Positions 9,502 to 17,548 of a stretch of 64,000 bases of DNA are shown here, one piece after another. The stretch spans positions 1 through 64,000 of the forward strand of contig DATATM010000039.1 in assembly GCA_036268775.1 (NCBI GenBank), written 5' to 3'. How positions within the stretch are numbered: position 1 is the stretch's first letter; each line of letters begins with the position of its first letter. The translations under genes were made by a program, and so were the position numbers. This DNA is from DASZIT01 sp036268775. Lineage in GTDB: Bacteria; Actinomycetota; Acidimicrobiia; Acidimicrobiales; RAAP-2. The notes beneath the pieces were generated by a model. It was not told where the DNA came from. It searched no databases and saw only the letters and a list, made by a program, of their open reading frames with translations.

Positions 9502-11523
9502 TCAAGGAGCCGGTCGGTCGGCCAGCAGGCCCTTGGCCCGGTCGACGACGTGCTCGGGGGTGAAGCCGAATTCGCGCATGTTGACCTCGCCGGGCGCCGA
9601 GGCGCCGAAGTGGTCGATGGCGACGAAGGCGTCGGCATAGCGATCCCACCCGAACGAGCTGGCGGCTTCGACGCTGAGCTTGGGGATCCCGGCCGGCAAT
9701 ACCCCGTCCCGGTAGGAGTCGGTCTGGAGGGCGAACAGTTCCCAGGACGGCAGCGACACCACCCGGGCGGCCACCCCGCTCCCACCTAGCGTCTCCGCCG
9801 CCTCCAGGCAGAGGTGAATCTCGCTGCCGGTCCCGATCAGCACGATGTCGGGGGCACCGTTGTCGGCGTCCCGGAGCACATAGCCACCCCGCTCGACGCC
9901 GTCGACGGCCCGGTCGACGGTCTCGGCCAGCACCGGGATCTTCTGGCGGGTGAGGATCAGCGCGGTCGGGCCGTCACTGGTCACCGCCACCCTCCAGGCC
10001 TGGGCCGTCTCGTTGGCATCGGCCGGCCGGATCACCCGGAGTTGGGGCATCGCCCGCATGGCGGCCAGCTGCTCGACGGGTTGGTGGGTGGGCCCGTCCT
10101 CCCCCAGCCCGACGGAGTCATGGGTCCAGGAGTAGACGACGTGAGCCTCGGAGAGCGCCGCCACCCTGACCGCTCCCCGCATGTAGTCGCTGAAGACGAA
10201 GAAGGTACCCCCGACCGGTAGCATGCCGCCGTGGGAGGCGATGCCGGTCATGATCCCCCCCATGCCGTGCTCGCGGATCCCGTAGTGGATGAGGCTCCCA
10301 CCCGGCTCCTCTTTGGATTGGGCCTCCGCCCCTTCCATCGACATGCCGGTGTTGCCGGTCAGGTCGGCACTGCCGGGGATGATGCCGGGGATGGAGTCCC
10401 CGGTGGCGTCGAGGCAGGCCTTCATGGCCTGGCGGGTGGCCATCGGCCCGTCTTCGGGGGTGAACGACGGCAGCTTCGCCTCCCATCCCTCGAGCCCCCG
10501 GCCCCGCAGGCCGGCCTCCCATCGGGCCTTGTCACCGTCCCAGCCGTCGAACCGTTGCCGCCAGGCGGCCCGGAAGGCCTGCCCCCGGGGAATGCACCGC
10601 CGGTAGAGGTCGAGCACCGCATCCGGCACCCAGAAGTTCTCGTCGGGATCCAGACCCAGGATCTCCTTGGTCAGGCGGATCTCCTCCGGCGGGAACGGGT
10701 CCCCGTGGGCCTTGGCGGTGTCGACCATGTGGGGGGACGGATAGCCGATGTGGCTGCGGAGCATGATCAGGCTCGGTCGTTCCTCGTCGGCCTTGGCCCG
10801 GAGGAGGGCGGCCTCGATGGCATCGGTGTCGTTGGCGACCTCGCCGATGTCGTCCACCGACCAGCCGTAGGCGGCGAACCGCTCGGCCACGTTGTCCGAA
10901 TAGGACAGCTCGGTGGGACCGTCGATGGTGATGTGGTTGTTGTCGTAGATGTAGACCAGCCGCCCGAGGGCCAGATGGCCGGCCAGGGAGGCCGCTTCGT
11001 GGGAGATGCCCTCTTCGAGGCAGCCGTCGCCGGCGATGACGTAGGTGTGGTGGTCGACAACCTCGGGGGAGTAGTGGGTCCGCATCCACCGCTCGGCGAT
11101 TCCCATCCCCACCCCGTTGGCGAATCCCTGGCCGAGCGGGCCGGTGGTGACCTCCAGGCCGGGGGTCAGATGGATCTCGGGGTGACCGGCGGTGCGGCTG
11201 CCGAACTGGCGGAAGGCACGGAGGTCGTCGAGCTCCAGCCCGTAGCCGCAGAGGTAGAGCATGGAGTAGAGCAGGATCGAGGCGTGGCCGTTGGAGAGGA
11301 CGAACCGGTCCCGGTCGGGCCAGTGGGGCTCGGAGGGATCGTGGTGCATGACCCGGGTGAACAGCACATGGGCCAGCGGGGCCAGTGCCATGGCGGTACC
11401 CGGATGTCCGGAGTTGGCGGCCCGGGGGGCGTCCATGGCCAGCCCCCGGATCACGTTGATGCCGAGCTGTTCGAGGGCGGCGTCGCGGGGGACGTCGGGC
11501 GTCAAGGTATTGGCAGCTGTCAT
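9502..11523 (-). CDS. tkt: Transketolase
   Basis: This thiamine-diphosphate enzyme transfers two-carbon ketol units in the non-oxidative pentose phosphate branch. The 673-residue protein has the N-terminal MDAPRAANSGHPG segment, the thiamine motif beginning GDGCLEEG and ending near DNNHITIDG (around residues 155-190), and the pyrimidine-domain segment DSVGLGEDGPTHQP (around residue 465). Length is standard. I chose the ATG at 11523 over an upstream in-frame GTG because it sits at the usual distance from the first conserved motif. It is the first gene of the minus-strand pentose phosphate run, so the promoter for tkt-tal-gnd-zwf-pgl-fbiC probably lies in 11524-11610. Confidence 0.96.
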   Translation of the reverse strand: MTAANTLTPDVPRDAALEQLGINVIRGLAMDAPRAANSGHPGTAMALAPLAHVLFTRVMHHDPSEPHWPDRDRFVLSNGHASILLYSMLYLCGYGLELDDLRAFRQFGSRTAGHPEIHLTPGLEVTTGPLGQGFANGVGMGIAERWMRTHYSPEVVDHHTYVIAGDGCLEEGISHEAASLAGHLALGRLVYIYDNNHITIDGPTELSYSDNVAERFAAYGWSVDDIGEVANDTDAIEAALLRAKADEERPSLIMLRSHIGYPSPHMVDTAKAHGDPFPPEEIRLTKEILGLDPDENFWVPDAVLDLYRRCIPRGQAFRAAWRQRFDGWDGDKARWEAGLRGRGLEGWEAKLPSFTPEDGPMATRQAMKACLDATGDSIPGIIPGSADLTGNTGMSMEGAEAQSKEEPGGSLIHYGIREHGMGGIMTGIASHGGMLPVGGTFFVFSDYMRGAVRVAALSEAHVVYSWTHDSVGLGEDGPTHQPVEQLAAMRAMPQLRVIRPADANETAQAWRVAVTSDGPTALILTRQKIPVLAETVDRAVDGVERGGYVLRDADNGAPDIVLIGTGSEIHLCLEAAETLGGSGVAARVVSLPSWELFALQTDSYRDGVLPAGIPKLSVEAASSFGWDRYADAFVAIDHFGASAPGEVNMREFGFTPEHVVDRAKGLLADRPAP

Positions 11524-11583
11524 TGAGGCCACCCTACCGGCCCAGGAGGTTAGGGAGAAGTGGAAGTCCGAAGGCCGGAGAAC

Positions 11584-11607
11584 CACCGTGACGGCTCCGT
11601 CACGGTG
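11584..11607. terminator. Perfect 10-bp inverted repeat with 4-base loop
   Basis: CACCGTGACG and CGTCACGGTG form an exact hairpin around GCTC. It sits four bases beyond the FIST gene stop and about 60-85 bp upstream of the tkt start codon. It has no T-run on the minus strand, so a classical intrinsic terminator is only partly supported. Alternatives are a U-less actinobacterial terminator for the FIST gene or a dimer-binding operator for the tkt operon. Confidence 0.55.
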
Positions 11608-11610
11608 CCG

Positions 11611-12828
11611 TCATCGGTCGGTGAACAAGGCGATGGAAGCGGTGAAACTGTGGACGAAATTGCGGCCCCCGACCGGCCCGATCTCCCCGGCGGCGAAGAA
11701 GCCGCCCACCGGGACCGGCCCGATCTGGCGGGACAGCACCGAGGCGTCGTGGTGCGACTCGTCGAACAACCGGGTGCCCCGCCCGTTGCAGGTGAACAGC
11801 AGCGCACCGTCGGCGTGGTGGCCGGTGAGGATGGTCTTGAGGTCGCGGTCGGCCGACTCGGCGTCCCGCAGGTGGAAGCGCACCGTGCTGCCGAGGGGGA
11901 TCCGATCGTCGATGGCCATGGCGCCGGTGCTCCGGTCCACCCCGATCACCGAGCGGACCAGGTAGTCGCCGGGGCCGGGCTCTTCGACGTGCTCGTCGAT
12001 CAGGCGCCCGACATGGAGGCCGTTGTTCTCCAGGCGACCGATGTCCTCGGCGGACAGGCCGCCCTTCATCTGTTCGACCATGGACTCGATGGCCGGGGTG
12101 CCGGCCACCTCGAACATGATGTTGCGGTCGGACTTGGTCACGGTCAGGGGCCGGCCGTAGGGCCGGCACCCCTGGGAGGTCACCGTCTCGATGTCGACGC
12201 CCGACCCGATGAGCACCCCTACCGCCCCTTCGTGGAGGGTCCGGTCACCGACCACCAGCCGGCTCCCTCCCGGGCCGAGGGCGGCCGACGCGTTCCCGCC
12301 GACCACCCGGAGACCGGAATGGGCATCCTCCATCCAGGCCAGGAATTGGTCAGCCGGGAAGGTGAACGGATCGGCGACCAAAATGAGGGCGGTCGGATCG
12401 AAGCTCACCTCCTCCGGCCACCCGTCGAACTCCCACTCGTCGCCGGCCGACCGGATGGCCCGGAGGGTGACCGGCAGCAGCGGGCCGACCCGACCTGCCC
12501 ACAGGCTGATCGACGGGGTCTCTTCCACCTCCCGCCCGGTGCCGACCACCGACTCCGCCGCACACCCGATCATGGCCAGCGGATGGAGGACGGCGTCCAC
12601 GGTGGCGATGATGTCGTCCAGGGCCCCGGCGTGGGGCCGGGTGACCGAGAGGAAGACCAGGTCGGGGCGCTCCCCGAAGGCTTCGAGGACGGCGCCGACC
12701 ACTTCGCCGGTGGCCAGGGCGGCGACGGGGTGCTCGGATTGGGCGCTGGCGAAGGGCACGGGGTCAGCGGTCCCCGGGTGACGAAACCATGCCCCCAGTA
12801 TCGTGGTCGGAGGCGGAGGTAGGTTCAT
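11611..12828 (-). CDS. FIST domain-containing protein
   Basis: This protein of about 405 residues has the FIST N-terminal and C-terminal sensory domains, predicted to bind small ligands such as amino acids. Supporting segments are the FASAQSEHP start of FIST_N, IGCAAESVVGTGREVE, and the C-terminal part ending with ALLFTCNGRG and VPVGGFFAAGEIGPVGG, the FIST_C hallmark. There is no transmembrane or kinase part, so it is a stand-alone FIST protein. The ATG at 12828 would put its start only 3 bp from the divergent hotdog gene. A GTG at 12759, just before the FIST_N core, is an attractive alternative (382 residues). The actual ligand is unknown. Confidence 0.85.
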   Translation of the reverse strand: MNLPPPPTTILGAWFRHPGTADPVPFASAQSEHPVAALATGEVVGAVLEAFGERPDLVFLSVTRPHAGALDDIIATVDAVLHPLAMIGCAAESVVGTGREVEETPSISLWAGRVGPLLPVTLRAIRSAGDEWEFDGWPEEVSFDPTALILVADPFTFPADQFLAWMEDAHSGLRVVGGNASAALGPGGSRLVVGDRTLHEGAVGVLIGSGVDIETVTSQGCRPYGRPLTVTKSDRNIMFEVAGTPAIESMVEQMKGGLSAEDIGRLENNGLHVGRLIDEHVEEPGPGDYLVRSVIGVDRSTGAMAIDDRIPLGSTVRFHLRDAESADRDLKTILTGHHADGALLFTCNGRGTRLFDESHHDASVLSRQIGPVPVGGFFAAGEIGPVGGRNFVHSFTASIALFTDR

Positions 12829-12831
12829 CGG

Positions 12832-13242
12832 ATGCCCGATCAGCGCATCCAGGTCCCACCCAACTGCGAATTGACCCTGGGGATGACCTGTCTCGACAAG
12901 TCGCAGCCGGGGCGAACCGTCTGGCAGATGCGGGCCGACGAACGCTTCGCCAACCCGGCCGGCATCATCCAGGGGGGGTTCGTGGGCGCCATGTGCGACT
13001 CGGCGATGGGTGCCTCCACCGTCACCTTCGCGGTGGCCTCCGGCCGGAAGGTGTTCTCCTCCAATGTGGAGATGAAGACCAGCTTCCTGGGTGCCGTCCG
13101 GGTGGGAGCGGTGCTCCAGTGCACCGCCGAGGTGGTCTCCGGTGGGAAGCGCATTGCCTTCGCCGAGGCGGAGGTGACCGACGACGCCGGCAAGGTGGTG
13201 GCCCGGGCCAGTTCGACCTACCTGTTCACCCCGAGGGATTGA
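12832..13242 (+). CDS. PaaI-type hotdog-fold acyl-CoA thioesterase
   Basis: The 136-residue protein has the single hotdog domain of the PaaI/YbgC-like thioesterase family, which hydrolyses acyl-CoA thioesters. The central ANPAGIIQGGFVGAMCDS segment contains the catalytic helix region, where the usual histidine-glycine-G pattern is replaced by IQGG, and VEMKTSFLGAV matches the hotdog strand that normally reads D-x-x-x-x-FL. Because the common histidine is missing, catalysis may rely on other residues. It is divergent from the FIST gene with starts almost touching. Confidence 0.85.
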   Translation: MPDQRIQVPPNCELTLGMTCLDKSQPGRTVWQMRADERFANPAGIIQGGFVGAMCDSAMGASTVTFAVASGRKVFSSNVEMKTSFLGAVRVGAVLQCTAEVVSGGKRIAFAEAEVTDDAGKVVARASSTYLFTPRD

Positions 13243-13336
13243 GGCCATCGGAGCCCCCCAGCCGGTGTCCACCCCGGCGATTCGCCCTCCGCCGGTCGCC
13301 AGGCACCGGAACCCACCCCGGTAGGCTTTGGAGGCC

Positions 13337-14128
13337 ATGCCCGCTTACCTCGACAAGATCATCGCTGCCCATCGGGCCCAGGCGGCCGACGATCGTCGGG
13401 ACCCCGACGAGTTGTTGGCTCGGGCGGCCGGGATGCCGAAACCCCGACCCTTCACCGAGGCATTGGTGGCAGCCGGCTCGCCTACCCGTCTGGCCGTCAT
13501 CTCCGAGATCAAGCGTCGGTCGCCGTCGAAGGGCGACCTCGACCTCAAGCTCGATCCGGCTTCGGTGGCCAAGGAGTACGAGTCCGGGGGGGCGGCCTGT
13601 CTCTCCATCCTCACCGACCGGGAGTTCTTCGGCGGATCCCCGGATGACCTCCAGGGTGCCCGGGCGGCCTGCTCGATCCCGGTGCTGCGCAAGGACTTCA
13701 CCGTGTCGGTGGCTGACGTCTGCGATGCCCGGCTGATGGGGGCCGATGCGGTGCTGGTGATCGTGGCCGCCCTCACCGCCCCGGAGCTGTCGACGTTCCT
13801 GGCGGTGGCCGACCGGCTCGACCTGGCGGCGCTGGTGGAGGTCCATGACGGCGAGGAACTCCGCCGGGCCCTCGACGCCGGCGCCACCCTGATCGGGGTC
13901 AACCAGCGGGATCTGCATACATTCGAAGTCGATCACCAGCTGGCCGTGACCCTCGGGTCCAGCTTCCCCTCCGGGGTGGTGTCGGTGGCCGAGTCCGGGA
14001 TCCGGGGACCGGAGGACGCCGCCCGGCTGGCCGCCGCCGGTTATGACGCGGTGCTGGTGGGGGAGATCCTGGTCCGGTCCGGGGATCGGCGGGCGGCGGT
14101 GGCCGAACTGGTCGAGGCCCATTCGTGA
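13337..14128 (+). CDS. trpC: Indole-3-glycerol phosphate synthase
   Basis: TrpC closes the indole ring of tryptophan from the CdRP intermediate. The 263-residue TIM barrel carries the family motifs VISEIKRRSPSKG (substrate-binding/catalytic lysine), VLRKDFTVS, LVEVHDGEEL, GVNQRDLHTF and VAESGIRGPED in the expected order. A GGAGG sits five bases before the ATG at 13337, which decides the start over a TTG nine bases upstream. It is the first gene of a tight trpC-F-B-A operon, and its stop overlaps the trpF start. Confidence 0.97.
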   Translation: MPAYLDKIIAAHRAQAADDRRDPDELLARAAGMPKPRPFTEALVAAGSPTRLAVISEIKRRSPSKGDLDLKLDPASVAKEYESGGAACLSILTDREFFGGSPDDLQGARAACSIPVLRKDFTVSVADVCDARLMGADAVLVIVAALTAPELSTFLAVADRLDLAALVEVHDGEELRRALDAGATLIGVNQRDLHTFEVDHQLAVTLGSSFPSGVVSVAESGIRGPEDAARLAAAGYDAVLVGEILVRSGDRRAAVAELVEAHS

Positions 14129-14868
14129 TCATCGGCGGGCTGGGAGAGCCCGACGGCGTCTTCGTCAAGATCTGTGGCATCACCACCGAGGCCGACGCCT
14201 TGCTGGCGGTGGGGATGGGCGCCAACGCGGTGGGGTTCGTCTTCGCCCCCTCCCCCCGGCAGATGCGCCCCGGCGAGGTGGCCGACATCGTCAAGCGCCT
14301 TCCCCACGAGACGTGGACGGTGGGGGTGTTCCGGGACGAGTCACCCAAGCGGGTCATCGAGATCGTCAACCAGATCGGCCTCCATGCCGCCCAGCTCCAC
14401 GGGGTCGAGTCGATCGAGGACACCCAGTGGATCTCCCAACGGGTCGGGGCCACCATCAAGGCGTTTCCGGCCGGCCACCGCAATATCGGCCGGTTCGAGG
14501 AGTACGGCGCCCAGTTCCTGCTCATCGACGGGGCCAACCCCGGCTCCGGTGAGCTCTTCGACTGGAGACTGGCGGAGGGGGTGGTCGACCCCGACCGGTT
14601 GATCGTCTCCGGAGGCCTCGACGCCACCAACGTGGGCCAGGCCATCGCCCACCTGCGCCCCTGGGGGGTGGATGTCTCCAGCGGGGTGGAATCCTCTCCG
14701 GGAGTGAAGGACCCGGGGCGCCTCCGTGACTTCATCGCCGCCGTCCGCCAGGCCGACAAGGACCTGGTGGCGTCGGCGGATGCCCTCGACGGAGCCGGGA
14801 CCGGTTCGCCGGGCCGGGACGGGGGCGATGAGCCGGGGGCGGCACTGTTCGATTGGCAGGACGAGTGA
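14125..14868 (+). CDS. trpF: Phosphoribosylanthranilate isomerase
   Basis: TrpF isomerises phosphoribosylanthranilate in the third tryptophan-specific step. The TIM-barrel motifs VKICGIT (catalytic cysteine), GFVFAPSPRQM, GVFRDE, AAQLHG, LLIDG and GVDVSSGVES are all present. The GTG start overlaps the trpC stop by four bases (GTGA). At 247 residues it is about 35 longer than the family average. The extra residues form a glycine- and acid-rich C-terminal tail after the barrel, which is probably disordered. Having a separate trpF in the operon is notable because many actinobacteria use the dual-function PriA instead. Confidence 0.96.
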   Translation: MIIGGLGEPDGVFVKICGITTEADALLAVGMGANAVGFVFAPSPRQMRPGEVADIVKRLPHETWTVGVFRDESPKRVIEIVNQIGLHAAQLHGVESIEDTQWISQRVGATIKAFPAGHRNIGRFEEYGAQFLLIDGANPGSGELFDWRLAEGVVDPDRLIVSGGLDATNVGQAIAHLRPWGVDVSSGVESSPGVKDPGRLRDFIAAVRQADKDLVASADALDGAGTGSPGRDGGDEPGAALFDWQDE

Positions 14869-16100
14869 GCCCTGCGGCACCTCCGCCGGGAGCCCCGGCC
14901 GACAGCGACTTGATCATGGGCGACCCCGGCCCCACCGGGCGGTTCGGGGAGTTCGGTGGTCGCTACGTGCCCGAGTCACTGGTGCCTGCCTGCCTGGAGC
15001 TCGAGGCCGCCTTCCGCCAAGCCTGGGTCGACCCGGCCTTCCGGGCCGAGCTCGACGGGCTGCTCCATTCCTACGGGGGGCGACCCACCCCGGTCACCGA
15101 ATGCCGGCGGCTGTCCCAGGAGCTGGGTGTCCGGGTGCTCCTCAAGCGGGAGGACCTCGCCCATACCGGCTCGCACAAGATCAACAACGTCGTCGGCCAA
15201 GCCCTGCTGGCCCGCCGGATGGGCAAGACCCGACTCATCGCCGAGACCGGCGCCGGGCAGCACGGGGTGGCCACCGCCACCGCCGCCGCCCTGTTCGGGA
15301 TGGAGTGCGTGGTCTACATGGGAGCGGTCGACATCGAGCGCCAGGAGCTCAACGTCTTCCGGATGGAGCTGTTGGGCTCCGAGGTCCGATCGGTGGAGAG
15401 CGGCAGCCGCACCCTCAAGGACGCCGTCAACGAGGCGCTGCGCGACTGGGTGGCTTCGGTCGACACCACTCATTACTGCCTGGGGTCGGTGATGGGCCCC
15501 CACCCCTACCCGTGGATGGTGCGGGAGCTCCAGCGGGTGGTGGGGGACGAGGCCCGCGAGCAGTGTCGGCTGATCCTCGACGGCCGCGACCCCGACGTGG
15601 TGGTGGCCTGTGCCGGCGGCGGGTCCAACGCCGCCGGCACCTTCGCCGGGTTCGCCGATGCGACGGCCTCGGTGCTGGTGGGGGTGGAGGCGATCGGCGG
15701 GGCGGCCATGGACACCGGCATCCCCGGGATCCTCCACGGCATGCGTTCGAATCTGATGCAGGACGAGGCCGGCCAGATCCTCGAAGCCATGTCCATCTCC
15801 GCCGGGCTGGACTATCCGGGGATCGGCCCGGAGCACGCCCATCTGGCCGATATCGGCCGGGCCCGCTACGAGACGGCAGACGACACCGAGGTGGTGGCCG
15901 CCTTCCAGCGGCTGTGCCGGACCGAGGGGATCATCCCCGCCCTCGAGTCGGCCCACGCTCTCGCCTGGGTCATCCGGGCCGCCGGGTCGGAGGCGCTGCC
16001 CACCGGGTCCACCGTCCTCGTCACCCTGTCCGGGCGGGGGGACAAGGACGTCGGCCAGGTACGGGACATCCTCCGGATGGGGAAGCCGACCCCCCGGTGA
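14865..16100 (+). CDS. trpB: Tryptophan synthase beta chain
   Basis: The PLP-dependent beta subunit condenses indole with serine to give tryptophan. The 411-residue protein shows FGEFGGRYVPE at the N-terminus, the PLP lysine in TGSHKINN, the ETGAGQHGVATA segment, the phosphate-binding GGGSNA and the C-terminal LSGRGDKD. It is the standard TrpB1 type that works with TrpA. The GTG at 14865 overlaps the trpF stop (GTGA). Its own stop overlaps trpA in the same way, so the alpha and beta subunits should be made in equal amounts. Confidence 0.97.
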   Translation: MSPAAPPPGAPADSDLIMGDPGPTGRFGEFGGRYVPESLVPACLELEAAFRQAWVDPAFRAELDGLLHSYGGRPTPVTECRRLSQELGVRVLLKREDLAHTGSHKINNVVGQALLARRMGKTRLIAETGAGQHGVATATAAALFGMECVVYMGAVDIERQELNVFRMELLGSEVRSVESGSRTLKDAVNEALRDWVASVDTTHYCLGSVMGPHPYPWMVRELQRVVGDEAREQCRLILDGRDPDVVVACAGGGSNAAGTFAGFADATASVLVGVEAIGGAAMDTGIPGILHGMRSNLMQDEAGQILEAMSISAGLDYPGIGPEHAHLADIGRARYETADDTEVVAAFQRLCRTEGIIPALESAHALAWVIRAAGSEALPTGSTVLVTLSGRGDKDVGQVRDILRMGKPTPR

Positions 16101-16900
16101 GCGTCGAGCCGGTGGCAGCCGAGCGAGGGAAGCTGGAGACCGCCCTGGCCCACCGACGGCAGCAGGGCCACAAGCTGCTGGTGCCGTATGTCACCGGTGG
16201 CATGGACGACGAGTGGCTGCTCACGGTGGAGGCCGTCGCCGGCGCCGGGGCCGATGCCATCGAGATCGGCATCCCCTTCTCCGACCCGATGATCGACGGA
16301 CCGGTCATCCAAGCGGCGTCCCTGCGGGCCCTCGGCCGGGGGACCACCCCCGACGGCATCCTGGCCGACCTCGGGCGGCTGGAGATCGGGATCCCGTTGG
16401 TGGTCATGACGTACTACAACCTGATCTTCCGGGCCGGCCATCAGCGGATCGCCGGGCTGATGGCGGAGTCGGGGGTGTCCGGCGCCATCATTCCCGATCT
16501 TCCCCTGGAGGAGCTCGAACCCTGGGCCCGGGCGGCCGACGACGCCGGGATCGCCACCGTGTTGCTGGTGGCGCCCTCCACCCCACCCGACCGCACCGAG
16601 GCCATCTGCCGGCGTTCCCGCGGCTTCGTCTACGGGGTCGGGCGGATGGGGGTCACCGGGGAGCAGTCGGCGCTGGCCGGTTCGGCCCGGGAGGTGGCCG
16701 AACGGATCACCGCGGCCACCGATCTGCCGGTCTGCATCGGGATCGGGGTGTCGACGCCGGAGCAGGCGGTCACCGTGTGCGAGGTGGCGGACGGCGTGGT
16801 GGTCGGCTCGGCGTTGGTCCGGCGGCTGTTGGAGGGCGAGGGCCCGGACGGGGCGGCGGAGTTCGTCTCCTCCCTGCGCCACGCCCTCGACGGCGGGTAG
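16097..16900 (+). CDS. trpA: Tryptophan synthase alpha chain
   Basis: The alpha subunit splits indole-3-glycerol phosphate into indole and glyceraldehyde 3-phosphate and channels indole to TrpB. The 267-residue barrel contains VPYVTGGMDDE, EIGIPFSDPMIDGPVIQ with the catalytic glutamate and aspartate, the MTYYNLIF segment, GAIIPDLPLEE and the phosphate loop GIGVSTPEQA. One departure is VYGVGRMGVTGEQ, where families often have YxxSxxGVTG. The start is the GTG at 16097, overlapping the trpB stop. Last gene of the operon. Confidence 0.96.
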   Translation: MSVEPVAAERGKLETALAHRRQQGHKLLVPYVTGGMDDEWLLTVEAVAGAGADAIEIGIPFSDPMIDGPVIQAASLRALGRGTTPDGILADLGRLEIGIPLVVMTYYNLIFRAGHQRIAGLMAESGVSGAIIPDLPLEELEPWARAADDAGIATVLLVAPSTPPDRTEAICRRSRGFVYGVGRMGVTGEQSALAGSAREVAERITAATDLPVCIGIGVSTPEQAVTVCEVADGVVVGSALVRRLLEGEGPDGAAEFVSSLRHALDGG

Positions 16901-16923
16901 CGGCGGCGCCCTTCCCTCTTGAG

Positions 16924-16935
16924 AATGAGATCATT
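16924..16935. promoter_or_regulatory. Candidate palindromic operator (AATGA-GA-TCATT)
   Basis: In the 94-base gap between trpA and the membrane gene there is an AT-richer patch with inverted half-sites AATGA and TCATT separated by GA. The flanks read GAGAATGAGATCATTGTG, loosely similar to Fur-family boxes. The match is short and untested. It is listed because the surrounding DNA is otherwise very GC-rich and the gene start lies about 60 bp downstream. Confidence 0.3.
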
Positions 16936-16994
16936 GTGAAAGATCATCCTTCTGGCTGATGACGGCGAGGGTGGAGCCTTCGTACGCTGAGTGA

Positions 16995-17507
16995 GTGCCA
17001 TCAGGATCGACCCTCACCACCCGCCTTCTCGCCTGGCTCCGCATCGAACTTGACTCGACACCCTCCTACCGGCAGCCGAAGTACTCCAAGGTGGTGCTGG
17101 CCGCGGTGCTGTCGATCGTCGGATCACTGGTGGCCGATGCCCTGTTGGTGGCGATCGGGACCCACGCATTTCCCTCCACCATGGGGTATTCGCATTTTCA
17201 GTTTCACGACTACGCCACCTTGACCATCATCGGTATCGTTATCGGCTGCGCCGCCTGGCCGGTGGTGGTCCGCATCAGCACCGCCCCTCGCTGGCTGTTC
17301 TTCCGCTCGGCCATCCTCGTCACCGCGGTCCTTCTGCTTCCCGACCTCTTTATCTGGCACCAGGGTCAGCCCTTCAAAGCCGTGGCCTTCCTGATGCTGA
17401 TGCACCTCGCCATCGGGGTGATCACCTACAACCTGTTGGTGCGTCTGGCCCCGACCCACCGACGTCGATCGGTGCACCGTGAGGCAAGGGTTCGGGCTCG
17501 GGCGTAG
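16995..17507 (+). CDS. Small integral membrane protein (DUF6069-like)
   Basis: The product is 170 residues with four predicted membrane segments: around 34-56 (VVLAAVLSIVGSLVADALLV), 74-95 (LTIIGIVIGCAAWPVVV), 105-122 (FFRSAILVTAVLLLPDLFI) and 130-150 (VAFLMLMHLAIGVITYNLLV). A soluble N-terminus and a basic arginine-rich tail lie on either side. The layout resembles the DUF6069 family of actinobacterial membrane proteins, but I cannot confirm this without a search. The start is a GTG at 16995. It follows trpA by 94 bases and probably has its own promoter. Function unknown. Confidence 0.75.
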   Translation: MPSGSTLTTRLLAWLRIELDSTPSYRQPKYSKVVLAAVLSIVGSLVADALLVAIGTHAFPSTMGYSHFQFHDYATLTIIGIVIGCAAWPVVVRISTAPRWLFFRSAILVTAVLLLPDLFIWHQGQPFKAVAFLMLMHLAIGVITYNLLVRLAPTHRRRSVHREARVRARA

Positions 17508-17548
17508 GGCGGCCCGGTCTTCCCGTTCGGCCCCGCCTGACCCGGGAG

